From the NCBI RefSeq assembly GCF_024721015.1, contig NZ_JANAIF010000015.1, forward strand, positions 1-64,000: 64,000 bases of DNA, given 5' to 3'. Positions 1-8,694 of the stretch are shown piece by piece (within the stretch, counting starts at the first letter, position 1; each line of letters starts with the position of its first letter). Both the position numbers and the translations under genes were made by a program. Origin of the DNA: Xenorhabdus bovienii (GTDB lineage: Bacteria > Pseudomonadota > Gammaproteobacteria > Enterobacterales > Enterobacteriaceae). The notes beneath the pieces were generated by a model, which worked only from the letters and a program-made list of their open reading frames with translations, had not been told where the DNA came from and searched no databases.

Positions 1-126
1 AATCTGCGCATCCATATCAAGCGGCTGGCAAGAAGAACCCTTTGTTATTCACGCTCAATAGAAATCCACGAAAAACTCATTGGGACATATATTGAAAAAT
101 ATCATTATAACGCTTTGGAGTCATGA
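1..126 (+). mobile_element. IS1-family transposase, C-terminal fragment (cut by window edge)
   Basis: Frame 1 is open from the first base to a TGA at 124-126 and encodes about 41 residues matching the end of the IS1 InsB transposase (reads NLRIHIKRLARRT, then SIEIHEKLIGTYIEKY). The rest of the element lies upstream of the window. The stop codon falls inside the terminal inverted repeat, as is usual for IS1. It is therefore the right-hand end of an IS1-type copy bordering the small biosynthetic operon that follows. Whether the whole transposase is intact cannot be seen. Confidence 0.85.
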
Positions 127-128
127 CC
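115..128 (+). repeat. IS1-type right terminal inverted repeat
   Basis: TTGGAGTCATGACC resembles the reverse complement of the canonical IS1 end (GGTAATGACTCCAA) with one difference, and sits exactly at the transposase stop. The element/host boundary is therefore at about position 128. The same end sequence recurs at 55222-55234 next to an integrase stub. Confidence 0.75.
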
Positions 129-452
129 TTATATTTTAGTAAAATGAATTTATACTGAAAAATTATTGTTTTGTATGAAATCTTCAATTTTAATATGCGA
201 TCATTGAGTGTTAATACATTGAAAAACAAAGAATTAACCAGAAGCTAAAATTAAAATAATTTAATATGGAAATAATTTATTTAACTATACGTCATTAAGA
301 TTACACTTATTTTATAATCTCAGAGAGAAAAATATAATAATTTATTGACTTGAAGTTTAACCATGGTATACAGTTGTCTCGCAATTTTAAATGTGTAAAT
401 TAAATAATAACCGTAGTGTCATATTATTAACACTAGATTGGTAGGGTGAAAT
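129..452. other. AT-rich intergenic region upstream of the chorismate mutase operon
   Basis: About 320 bases without a credible gene. Very AT-rich, with stops in all frames. The only recognisable signal is a promoter-like pair at 345-372, described separately. Confidence 0.6.
345..372 (+). promoter_or_regulatory. Candidate sigma70 promoter of the aroH-like operon
   Basis: TTGACT at 345-350 and TATACA at 367-372 are separated by 16 bases, about 80 bases before the ATG of the first gene. Given how AT-rich the region is, chance matches are likely, so this is only a candidate. Confidence 0.4.
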
Positions 453-845
453 ATGTCTTATACTCAGATAAAAACCACACCTCCGTTAATCAAATTAGTT
501 GCTATTCGTGGTGCAGTTCAAGTCGATTCTGATACAGCTGAAAGTATTACTTCAAATACGTTATTAATTATTGATGAAATTATGTCTAAAAATAATTTAT
601 CAATTACTGATTTTGTAAGTTTATTTTTTACTATTACACCCGACCTTACCAATGAGTTACCTCCTTTGGTACTCTACGACTCTGGAATAAAAATTCCATC
701 TTTATGTGCTGTAGAAAATAAAACCAGCATCATGATACCTCGAGTTATTCGAGTAATGGCTCATGTACAATGGCCTTATGGTGAACGACCGTATAAACAT
801 ATTTATCTTCCGGGTACAGCGCCTTCAAGGCCATTTTCTGAGTAA
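453..845 (+). CDS. AroH-type monofunctional chorismate mutase
   Basis: A 130-residue protein with the hallmarks of the AroH (trimeric, alpha/beta-barrel) chorismate mutase family: VAIRGA near residues 17-22, TITPDL near 61-66 and a C-terminal IRVMAHVQWP segment ending in HIYLPGTA. It would convert chorismate to prephenate in the cytosol. The length (about 120-130 aa) is normal. An AGGGTG ribosome site precedes the ATG. Enteric bacteria normally make prephenate with fused PheA/TyrA enzymes, so a free AroH-type enzyme beside oxidases and a formyltransferase points to a dedicated secondary pathway feeding on the shikimate pool. The gene is AT-rich, unlike the flanking metabolic loci, which suggests acquisition by transfer. 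Confidence 0.85.
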   Translation: MSYTQIKTTPPLIKLVAIRGAVQVDSDTAESITSNTLLIIDEIMSKNNLSITDFVSLFFTITPDLTNELPPLVLYDSGIKIPSLCAVENKTSIMIPRVIRVMAHVQWPYGERPYKHIYLPGTAPSRPFSE

Positions 846-871
846 AGAAAATTGTCTTCTATTTCATATTA

Positions 872-2371
872 ATGGAACTAAATATTATGGATATAATAGA
901 AAAAAAACAAAGTGATGTTTGCTCTTTGAATAATATTATATTAGAACTAAAAAATATAGTCGGTGAAACATATATTCAAATTAAATTCAATGAAATGTCA
1001 ACTCTTACCTTGGGAAGAAATGTAAGTTTATTTTCGCCAAAAAATGTTAACGCTATTGTTAAACCTGGTTCGATCAATGAAGTAGTTCAGATTGTCCATC
1101 TAATGAATAAAAATAATCCAAAATTAGGATTACATATAGTCAGTTCTGGATATAATTGGGGGTTGGGATCTAAAGAACCTGTCAGTGAAGATGCTATTAT
1201 TATAATTCTAGATAGATTAACAGAGATCCGAGAAATAAATATCGAAAATGGATGGGCTATAATCGAACCTGGTGTAACACAGCTAAATTTAGCTAAGCTA
1301 TTAAAAGATAGTTCACGAATGCTGAACGTGACAGCTTCCTCTGGGCACACAAGTGTGGTAGGTAATATTCTGGAGCGTGGAGTTGGATTACGTCGCCAAA
1401 GAACTGACGACTTGTTAGGACTAGAGGTGATAACCCCTGACGGTGAAAAAATTAAAGTCGGATGGTGGCCACACGCAGAGAGAGATACTGCATTTAATAC
1501 ATTTGGACATGGTCCTTCATTATTGCACCTTTATACTCAATCTAATCTTGGAATAATAACTGGAGCCGTAGTTCGCTTATTACCTAGACCACAAAAACAA
1601 ACTGTTTTGCATTTACGATTTCTTAGGAAAAAACTGTTAGGCGCTGTCAATTTGTTCAGAGACTGGTATGCACAGGAGATGGTCTCTGGTGTACTAAAAA
1701 TCTATGACACTGTTTCTACTGAATCTTACGGTGGCTCGGTGGATGAACATCTCACCTTGATATGCGTGTCTGGTAATCATAAGAAAGTGGAAGCCACTAT
1801 ATCTATATTGTTTGAAGAAGCCAAAGACAGTGGAATATTTACAAAAATAACTCACTCAAATGAAATTAGTTCAGACAAAAATGACTTTGTTTTACAAGTT
1901 GTAGAACATGCTTATGCTGGTGATCCTACATGGAATGAGCATATGCTTCGTGCGGCTACTGGGCAAAATGCTAATGAGGTAGATAGTAAAGGTGGTGGTT
2001 GGCTTTTCTTTTTAGCTTTTATACCGTTCAAAGGAGAAACTATTGTCGAAGCTCTATCTATTATTGATGATATTTCTAACCAAACAGGCGTCAAAATTGG
2101 TACAACTGTAAATGCGTTATCTTCTGATGTTATAGACTTAGTTATTTCAATAAAATTTCCACCAGTAAAAAATCAGATAAGTAAAGCACATGAAACTCTA
2201 GATTTGATTTATGAACACTTTACTTATAAAGGATTTTATCCTTACCGTTTAGATATTAATCACACTCATTTTCTTGAACAGTATTATTCACAAACTGAGC
2301 GTGAAGTTAATAAAAAGTTGAAAAGCATACTAGACCCTAATGGAATTATTTCCACCGGGCGTTATTTCTAA
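872..2371 (+). CDS. FAD-linked oxidase of the vanillyl-alcohol oxidase / 4-cresol dehydrogenase type
   Basis: A 499-residue flavoprotein. The N-terminal half has the PCMH-type FAD-binding fold, including SSGYNWGLGS, SGHTSVVGNILERGVG (pyrophosphate-binding loop) and SNLGIITGAVVRLLPRP. It ends with the family's typical LDPNGIISTGRYF tail. Relatives oxidise para-substituted phenols or allylic/benzylic positions using O2 or a cytochrome; the substrate here is unknown but an aromatic derived from prephenate would fit the upstream chorismate mutase. No signal peptide is visible. The start is uncertain: an in-frame ATG at 887 has a better-spaced GGAA than the ATG at 872. It lies 26 bases after the mutase in the same operon. 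Confidence 0.8.
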   Translation: MELNIMDIIEKKQSDVCSLNNIILELKNIVGETYIQIKFNEMSTLTLGRNVSLFSPKNVNAIVKPGSINEVVQIVHLMNKNNPKLGLHIVSSGYNWGLGSKEPVSEDAIIIILDRLTEIREINIENGWAIIEPGVTQLNLAKLLKDSSRMLNVTASSGHTSVVGNILERGVGLRRQRTDDLLGLEVITPDGEKIKVGWWPHAERDTAFNTFGHGPSLLHLYTQSNLGIITGAVVRLLPRPQKQTVLHLRFLRKKLLGAVNLFRDWYAQEMVSGVLKIYDTVSTESYGGSVDEHLTLICVSGNHKKVEATISILFEEAKDSGIFTKITHSNEISSDKNDFVLQVVEHAYAGDPTWNEHMLRAATGQNANEVDSKGGGWLFFLAFIPFKGETIVEALSIIDDISNQTGVKIGTTVNALSSDVIDLVISIKFPPVKNQISKAHETLDLIYEHFTYKGFYPYRLDINHTHFLEQYYSQTEREVNKKLKSILDPNGIISTGRYF

Positions 2372-2393
2372 TTAATAAAATAAGGAAATGCAA

Positions 2394-3590
2394 ATGGAAA
2401 ATATGGGGCTTATGTCTAATTACAATGAAGTTATTCCAAATAATGCAGAAGATATTATTAATAAGGCTAAGAGTATTGTTCCGATATTAAAAGAGAATTC
2501 CGAAAAAATTGAAAATAACAGGAGACTTACTCAAAATATCATTGACCTTTTAAGAAACACAGGTGTTTTTCGCGCAGCAATGCCTAAAGAATGGGGGGGA
2601 CCTGAGTTGACATCTATTCAGCAGACACAACTCATAGAGATTCTTGCCACAGGTGATGTTTCTGCGGCTTGGTGCAGTATGATTGGTATGGATTCTGGGA
2701 TATATTCTGGTTTTTTACCTCCCGATATCGCACGCTCTTTATATCCTCATCTTGATATGGCTAATTCAGGATGGATTCATCCACAGGGGCGTGCTGAACG
2801 TGTTGACGGAGGATATGTTGTCAGTGGTAATTGGAGATTTGGTAGCGGGATAACTCACTGTGATGTACTGATATGCGGTGTATTAGTCTACTGTAATGGA
2901 GCACTAGAGAAAGATCCGATTACCGGAGAAGAACAACACTGGCGTATTATGGTTGCAAAACCAGAGCAATTTAACATTATAGACACTTGGCACACAACTG
3001 GACTAGCTGGTAGTGGTAGTTTAGATTACTCGGTTGAAAAGCTTTTTGTGCCTGAAAAACACAGCTTTTCATTTTCACAGCCATACCGTCTAGGACCTCT
3101 CTATAATTCACCTGATACCATCCTTCGAAAGATGGCAGGAATTCCTTTAGGAATGGCTCGTTCTTGCTTGGATTATGTGCGGGATCAAGTGCAAAATCGT
3201 GTTGATCGTGAAACTAACACTCCTTGGATTACAGATTTTCGTATTCAAGCCGCCATCGCCCGTGCCGAAATGGAACTTGCCGCTGCACGAGCATCAGTCT
3301 ATACCAGTCTTGAAAAACAGTGGCAAAATATTTTGGAAGGTGATGAACCTGCTTCAGATTATCGCGTTGTGACTGCTTTGGCTCGTTATAATGCCTTTCA
3401 GACAGCTCGTAATATCGTACAATCTATGTACAACTTGCTTGGTGGTAGTTCAGTTTATCGGAAATCTCCTCTTGATCGCTGGCTTCGTGACGCACAGACG
3501 ATGTGTCAACATGCAGTAGCACAAGATGCTATTTTACAGCTAGCTGGAAATGTTTTGGTCGGCGGTAAATCAACTAATATTTTCTTTTGA
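2394..3590 (+). CDS. Acyl-CoA-dehydrogenase-like flavin monooxygenase (group D type)
   Basis: About 398 residues with the acyl-CoA dehydrogenase fold: PKEWGGPEL near the N-terminus, the WRFGSGITHCD segment typical of HsaA/DszC-type reduced-flavin monooxygenases, GLAGSGSLDY in the middle domain, and a helical C-terminus with LGGSSVYRKSPLDRWLRDA. These enzymes use FADH2 or FMNH2 from a separate reductase to hydroxylate aromatic rings or nitrogen. The ATG at 2394 is chosen over the ATG at 2388 because AAGGAA at 2382-2387 is too close to the latter. A decayed HpaC-type flavin reductase lies 1.4 kb downstream and could once have been its partner. Hydroxylase versus N-oxygenase cannot be decided from sequence. 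Confidence 0.75.
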   Translation: MENMGLMSNYNEVIPNNAEDIINKAKSIVPILKENSEKIENNRRLTQNIIDLLRNTGVFRAAMPKEWGGPELTSIQQTQLIEILATGDVSAAWCSMIGMDSGIYSGFLPPDIARSLYPHLDMANSGWIHPQGRAERVDGGYVVSGNWRFGSGITHCDVLICGVLVYCNGALEKDPITGEEQHWRIMVAKPEQFNIIDTWHTTGLAGSGSLDYSVEKLFVPEKHSFSFSQPYRLGPLYNSPDTILRKMAGIPLGMARSCLDYVRDQVQNRVDRETNTPWITDFRIQAAIARAEMELAAARASVYTSLEKQWQNILEGDEPASDYRVVTALARYNAFQTARNIVQSMYNLLGGSSVYRKSPLDRWLRDAQTMCQHAVAQDAILQLAGNVLVGGKSTNIFF

Positions 3591-3611
3591 TTTTTAAATC
3601 TGAGTATTGTT

Positions 3612-4583
3612 ATGTCTAAAAAAACTAAAATAGTACTATTCACTGAGATTAATTCAAAACTAGGATCTCCGTTTCTAAGAATATTGTCAGCACACCCAAT
3701 GATTGAGTTGCTAATGGTTATAACTTCGCCTCCAAATAAGGAATGTGACTATTTTATTAATGATAGGTATTCTGTAAATATAGAAAAGGAAGCTATATCA
3801 TTGGGGGTGACAATTAAACGACCAGAAAAGGTAAATTCGCCAGAAACTATAATATCAATAAAAGAAGTTAATCCAGATTATTTTATTGTTGCCAATTTTC
3901 AACAGTTATTAACTAGAGAGCTACTGGATATTCCTAATGCTATGCCTATTAATTTTCATCCAAGTCCTTTACCTCGTTATGCAGGATTGGCACCATTCTA
4001 TTGGATGATAAAAAATGGTGAAACTAAAACATCCATTAGTGCTATTAAAATGGATGAAGGGCTTGATACGGGTGATATAATTATGCAACGCTCTATTCAC
4101 TTTTCAGAAAAAGAAACTTGCATTGGTTTGAGAACCTTTCAGGAAGATCAAAATGTTTTAATGTTATTAGATTTGATACCTCTTATGGTAAATAATAATT
4201 TTTCTTATAAACCCCAAAATATGCAAAACCGTAGTTACTTTGGTCGTCCAAAATCCTCTGATTATCATCTGAATTTCCAGCTTGAGGCTCAGGTATTAGA
4301 AAGACATATAAGAGCAGCATATCGTCACCCAGGTGCGTATTTTTTAACAAAAAAAAATCTAAAGATTGTAGTGCTTTCAGCTAATGTTACTAATATCCCG
4401 TCAAACATCGAAGAAGCTGGTGAAATTAGATATTCTAAAGGAAAAATTTTTGTTGCAACAAAAGATTTTTGGCTTCAGCTACTAACTATTGATATGGATG
4501 GAATAGAGGTGCCAGCATCGTTATTAATTAATAAAGAAAAAACAGATAACCGCACCAATACACTTGAAAATATACATATTTAA
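3612..4583 (+). CDS. Formyltransferase of the Fmt / ArnA-N family acting on a small molecule
   Basis: A 323-residue protein with the formyl-tetrahydrofolate-dependent transferase domain: INFHPSPLPRYAGLAPF supplies the conserved Asn and His, and MDEGLDTGDI the conserved Asp. A C-terminal Fmt-like beta domain follows (from about residue 215). All three catalytic residues are present, so it is probably active. It is the last intact gene of the AT-rich operon, 21 bases after the monooxygenase. The setting makes a tailoring role (N-formylation of a pathway amine) likelier than initiator-tRNA formylation; the housekeeping fmt normally sits next to def. Weak ribosome site. Confidence 0.75.
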   Translation: MSKKTKIVLFTEINSKLGSPFLRILSAHPMIELLMVITSPPNKECDYFINDRYSVNIEKEAISLGVTIKRPEKVNSPETIISIKEVNPDYFIVANFQQLLTRELLDIPNAMPINFHPSPLPRYAGLAPFYWMIKNGETKTSISAIKMDEGLDTGDIIMQRSIHFSEKETCIGLRTFQEDQNVLMLLDLIPLMVNNNFSYKPQNMQNRSYFGRPKSSDYHLNFQLEAQVLERHIRAAYRHPGAYFLTKKNLKIVVLSANVTNIPSNIEEAGEIRYSKGKIFVATKDFWLQLLTIDMDGIEVPASLLINKEKTDNRTNTLENIHI

Positions 4584-4877
4584 TGGAGTGTGATATATTA
4601 AATTTTAAATAATACACTAATCATCCATAATTACAATGATAACAATCTAGTGTTATTAGAATCATGTAATTAATATAATAAAATTAATATTTTCATTATT
4701 ATTGAAATAATATTAAAGAGAGAGATATTATAGAGACGTGCTAATTAAATTGTACCTCTCAACATAAATAATCTTATAGTATCCTGCAGTTTTAGATGGT
4801 TGTTATCAAATTATTTAAATAAAAAGACGCAGCAATTCATAATATTATAAAATAAAAATATTACTATGTTACAGTAT

Positions 4878-5118
4878 GCCTCAGGCTACAAATTTTGTGT
4901 CTGCCATGAGCTTTATAAAGTCAGTCGTGTCTAGAGAAAACGAGATTCGATTGCAATGTCTTTATGTTACAAGAAACATTGGCCAATTTTGAGGATAATA
5001 TAGTGCAATTACAATAGGTACACATTACGTCTATTTAGTAGAAATAAAACAGATGATTATTCAGGATGTAAGACATGGATTTATTTATTTTAAACGTATT
5101 TTACCCATCAATAGTTAA
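4878..5118 (+). pseudogene. Decayed hpaB-hpaC remnant (second copy of a 4-HPA 3-monooxygenase pair)
   Basis: From 4878 the translation follows the C-terminal part of HpaB (CHELYK at 4902-4919 for RHELYE, then after a stop at 4932 and a frameshift, ENEIRLQCL at 4936-4962 for QDEIRLQCL). It then jumps to HpaC: LQETLANFED from 4967 for LKETLANLEG, and after another frameshift GTHYVYLVEIKQM and HGFIYFKR at 5017-5094, ending at a TAA at 5116. The intact pair sits at 55712-57814 in this window, so this is a separate, internally deleted and frameshifted paralogue. It is about as AT-rich as the operon before it. The gap 4584-4877 before it shows nothing recognisable. Confidence 0.8.
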
Positions 5119-5429
5119 AAATTTATCAATTGAAGCTTAATTACTAAATTATATACAGTATATGAATGCATCTCGTTTGCAAGATACAAGTTATTGATTC
5201 AGCAATCCTCACTGAAAAAATTATATGTATTTTACATAGCGTTACAGAAGAAAATAAAAAAACTTTCGCACTATTTGAAACTATCTTGACCAGTATAGGA
5301 AAAATACTTCATTTGAAATTTCAAATAATAAAAATATATTGCATTTTATGTTCGTCCATCGAGAATTGCAGAAATCTGATAGGGGGATATACAAATAGTA
5401 CCATTGATGACAGAGTCATAACTATTACA
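5119..5429. other. AT-rich region with no recognisable gene
   Basis: No family match, promoter or terminator could be supported. An open frame at 5166-5543 runs through this region into the IS3 remnant in a frame that does not match the transposase, so it is probably not a gene. Confidence 0.5.
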
Positions 5430-6231
5430 GACAGAGCCGTGATCCGCTTAAACGACCCAACCGATCATTGGTCAGTGAAAGCAGTTATCACTATAAGCCC
5501 CGTTTGTCTGCCGAAAATGAGCAGATTTCGGCGTGGTTACTGAATATTACGGGACAATAGCGTAATTGGGGATTTGGGCTTTGCTACTTGTATTTACGCA
5601 ATGTGAAAAGGTTTCTTTGGAACCATAAACGGGTTTACCGGATTTATTGTGAACTGGCTCTGAATAAAACGCATTAAACCCAAGAAACAGTCGAAACGCG
5701 AACAACCCGAACCTTTGAAAGTGCCTGATGTACCTAATGAAAGTGGGTCAATGGATTTTATGCATGATCAGTTGTTAGATGGCCGTTCGGTGCGTTTGCT
5801 CAATATTATTGATGATTTTAATCGCGAAGCGCTCACTATTGAGGTTGATTTTTCATTGCCCAATTATCGTGTAATACGAACATTGGAGCACCTGATGGAG
5901 TGGTGGGGAAAACCTGCTTCAATACGTTGTGACACCAGCCATGAATTTCAGGCATCGGCGAAGGCGCATGAGATAGTGTTGAATTTTATCCAACCCGGAA
6001 AACCTCAACAGAATGCCTATATTGAGCGTTATAATCGAACGATTCGTTATGACTGGCTGGGACACTATTTATTTGCTTCCTTGAGTGAATTACAAGACTC
6101 TGCAACAAAATGGCAGTGGTTTTATAATCATGAAAGACCCAATATGGCATTAGGTGGCTATACACCAAAGCAACATATATTACGTGTTGCTTAAATTCTA
6201 CTTTTAACCTCCATGAAAAATGGGAGGATTA
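5430..6231 (+). mobile_element. Degenerate IS3-family (IS407-group-like) OrfB transposase
   Basis: Several frames together encode an OrfB-like integrase: [16 protein letters not shown] near 5609-5656, then a continuous frame to the stop at 6192-6194 with SMDFMHD (first catalytic Asp), IRCDTSHEF (second Asp; the usual RCDNGPEF motif is damaged), [18 protein letters not shown] (catalytic Glu) and a [11 protein letters not shown] tail. In-frame stops around 5538 and 5673 and the loss of the N-terminus show it is dead. A GGGAGGATTACC near 6220-6231 resembles an element end. OrfA is not visible. Confidence 0.8.
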
Positions 6232-6267
6232 CCCTTTGCCCTGATAGTCCATCACATCACTACAGTT

Positions 6268-6438
6268 TAAAACAGGATTGGTTATTCAAAACACATCATG
6301 AAAATACATGAGGAGATGAAAAAAGATGTGTTGGATTATCTACATTACTACAATTTAACACGATTACACATGGCCAATGATTATTTAACGTCCGTGGAAT
6401 ATACAATGGCCTTAAAAAAAGTGTCCGGTTTTTTTTGA
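6268..6438 (+). mobile_element. C-terminal scrap of a second IS3-family transposase
   Basis: SLKQDWLFKTHHE in one frame, then after a frameshift KKDVLDYLHYYNLTRLHMAN (6322-6381) and ALKKVSGFF before a TGA at 6436-6438. This is the C-terminal end of an IS3/IS150-type OrfB, distinct from the preceding IS407-like copy. Only about 55 codons survive. Confidence 0.7.
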
Positions 6439-6874
6439 GCAGAAAATTGTTCTAAACAGGCTCATCTGAAGACGCTGACTCGCCGTTATTTTGCTAAGAA
6501 AGCCGTGGAAATAACACCAGAAATAAAAAATGAATACAGCGGTTACTTTGGAAAGATTTAAGTGCTGAACAGGAGATAAATTTTTTGGTGAACCGACTCA
6601 ATATCACCCCGAATTTTTCGGGGTGAAAAAACACCGAATAAATTATTCAAGGGAATACCAATATGTTTATTTCCAGATTAACGATGTTGCATTTGTATCA
6701 TAGTCATTATGGTGGTTAGCTTATTAATCGAATCCAGCATCTAAAATATATTTATTAAACGTCGAAACGGAGACAACCATCACTATTTAAAATAATAATA
6801 CCGCTGACAACAATATAAAAATAATTATTCAAATCCACCTATATTTATTATTTCCAACCTCATTCAATAAAACC
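6439..6874. other. Intergenic remnant region between IS debris and the metallophore operon
   Basis: About 430 bases with no complete gene. A short frame with KTLTRRYFAKKAVEITP (about 6470-6520) may be a leftover of another gene, but I cannot assign it. A perfect 10-bp-arm palindrome lies at 6604-6626. Confidence 0.5.
6604..6626. repeat. Perfect inverted repeat, 10-bp arms, 3-base loop
   Basis: TCACCCCGAA and TTCGGGGTGA flank a TTT loop. On the plus strand it is followed by A, not T, and on the minus strand the T run precedes it, so it is not a standard rho-independent terminator. Confidence 0.6.
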
Positions 6875-6910
6875 ACGTCCGGTAATTAATTATTCCCGGA
6901 CGTTTTTTTA
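6875..6910. terminator. Rho-independent terminator at the 3' end of the metallophore operon
   Basis: ACGTCCGG (6875-6882) pairs with CCGGACGT (6896-6903). On the plus strand a run of seven T follows. On the minus strand the hairpin is followed by GGTTTTATT. It lies 27 bases beyond the last ABC gene and probably stops transcription both ways. Confidence 0.7.
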
Positions 6911-6936
6911 TCAACACATCCTTATATTACAAAATA

Positions 6937-8694
6937 TTACTCACACCCAGTACCCATACCCCAGCTCTGCGTCTGTTGTTGTAATTGCCATAATTCATGA
7001 TATAAGCCTAGCCTGTCGATCAGTGCGCTATGCGTTCCTTCTTCAACAATATCGCCCTGATCCATCACCACAATTTTATCCGCATATTGTATGGACGATA
7101 ATTTATGCGCAATGACCAGAACCGTTTTTCGCTGAATTAATGATTGCATTGCGAGCTGGATCTCACGTTCATTTTCCGGATCAAGAGAGGCTGTGGCTTC
7201 GTCTAAAATAACCAGAGGGGCATCTTTTAATAATGCTCTGGCAATCGAGAGGCGCTGCAATTCTCCGCCGGAAAGATGAACGCCCCCTGCGCCGATATAG
7301 GTATCCAACCCTTCTGGCAGTTTGTTGAGCAGTGGCAATAGTTGCGCTGAACGGCAGACGGAAAGTAATTGTTCTTCTGTCGCATCTGGACGGGCAATTT
7401 TTAAATTGTTGGCAATCGTGTCATTCAACATGTAGTTTTTTTGGAAAACGACACTTAAAAAACGCTGCCAATATTCTGCATCCATCTCTGTAAGGTTAAT
7501 GGGATTATGTTGCTCACCCACCCAGATATTACCCTGCTCGATATCCCAGAAACGGGCAATCAGTGAAGCCAATGTTGATTTGCCTGATCCCGAAGGCCCG
7601 ACCAAAGCCGTAATTTTGTTTTCTTCAATCAACAAATTCAGGTTGTTAAATAAAGCTGGTTGATCGGGATAAGCAAAGCCGATGTTTTCCAGTTTGATCC
7701 GCATGGCGGTGATATCAGGGCGCAAGTTTCCCTGAGAAAGTTCAGGTATCTCAAACACTTTTTGGATGCGGCCAACGGCCAAACCAAAATAATTCAGTTC
7801 GGCTAAAAACATCGACATGTTTAATAAGGGACGGAAAAAACGGACGACGGCGATCAGAAAAACCAAGACTTCCGCCAGAGAGAGCGAATGCCCCAGCCAG
7901 CCCCAGGTCAGCGCAACCAGCAACACAATAAAGCCACATTCCACCAGCAGATTAAAACTGTATATCGGCCATACACCTGCTTTTTCTGCGGTTAAAGATT
8001 TTTTATACGTGGTGTCCAAGACTTGGTTGAGACGCTGAAATGCACCGCCCACCATTTGGTAGGCTTTTAATTCCTTTAAGCCGTCAATATATTCCATCAA
8101 CCCATCATTTAAGCGGAACATCCATGATTGCACACGCGTCTGCCAGCGACGGGCATAACGACGGGTGAGGAAGTAGGCACAGACGGCTAATGGCAAGGTG
8201 GATAACATCGCTAATGCCATACGCCAATCTTTTAACAACAACCCAAAAGCAAAAAAGCAGAGCACGGATACCGTTGCGATCATCGGCGCATACAGGTGAG
8301 TGAAGATCCGCTCAACCATATCAATGTCTTTCAGCAGCGTGTTATTGACACTGCTCATCTCTGAACGGTAGAAAAAACCCATCGGCAAACGCCGTAAATG
8401 TTCCCCTAAGTGCTTTCTCAATGACGCGCCGGCATTAAACCCAATCAATGACACATTGAAATAGAGGATCCGCACCAATAAAACCCGTATCAGCATCAGC
8501 ACAGCACAGGCGGCGGCCAACATAAATTGGTAATGGATATCCGGCTGGGCCGAGAGCATATCCAGAATGATGTAATAGAGAAATGCGTAAGGCGCAGAAG
8601 TCAGGAAAGCGTCAACAATAGCAACACAGACCATACTTTTCAGCCCCTTGAGCGGAACACCGATTAACGCGGTTAATACCGAGAATTTATTCAT
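6937..8694 (-). CDS. YbtQ/Irp7-like ABC transporter (fused membrane and ATPase domains)
   Basis: A 585-residue half transporter: about six membrane helices in residues 1-310, then an ATPase with Walker A GPSGSGKST, signature LSGGELQRLSIARA and Walker B LVILDEATASLD. It sits in the inner membrane. Yersiniabactin loci carry a pair of such proteins (YbtP and YbtQ) that, despite an exporter fold, are needed for uptake of the metal-siderophore complex; by position and partner this is the second of such a pair. It overlaps the preceding ABC gene by eight bases, indicating coupled translation. Import is inferred from the Ybt precedent; export remains possible. Confidence 0.85.
   Translation of the reverse strand: MNKFSVLTALIGVPLKGLKSMVCVAIVDAFLTSAPYAFLYYIILDMLSAQPDIHYQFMLAAACAVLMLIRVLLVRILYFNVSLIGFNAGASLRKHLGEHLRRLPMGFFYRSEMSSVNNTLLKDIDMVERIFTHLYAPMIATVSVLCFFAFGLLLKDWRMALAMLSTLPLAVCAYFLTRRYARRWQTRVQSWMFRLNDGLMEYIDGLKELKAYQMVGGAFQRLNQVLDTTYKKSLTAEKAGVWPIYSFNLLVECGFIVLLVALTWGWLGHSLSLAEVLVFLIAVVRFFRPLLNMSMFLAELNYFGLAVGRIQKVFEIPELSQGNLRPDITAMRIKLENIGFAYPDQPALFNNLNLLIEENKITALVGPSGSGKSTLASLIARFWDIEQGNIWVGEQHNPINLTEMDAEYWQRFLSVVFQKNYMLNDTIANNLKIARPDATEEQLLSVCRSAQLLPLLNKLPEGLDTYIGAGGVHLSGGELQRLSIARALLKDAPLVILDEATASLDPENEREIQLAMQSLIQRKTVLVIAHKLSSIQYADKIVVMDQGDIVEEGTHSALIDRLGLYHELWQLQQQTQSWGMGTGCE

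Noticed and set aside
5166..5543. Open frame of 125 codons
   Set aside because: No family resemblance; its second half overlaps the IS3 transposase remnant in the wrong frame, and codon use looks random.
6604..6626. Perfect hairpin as a rho-independent terminator
   Set aside because: There is no T run after the hairpin on either strand; kept only as an inverted repeat.
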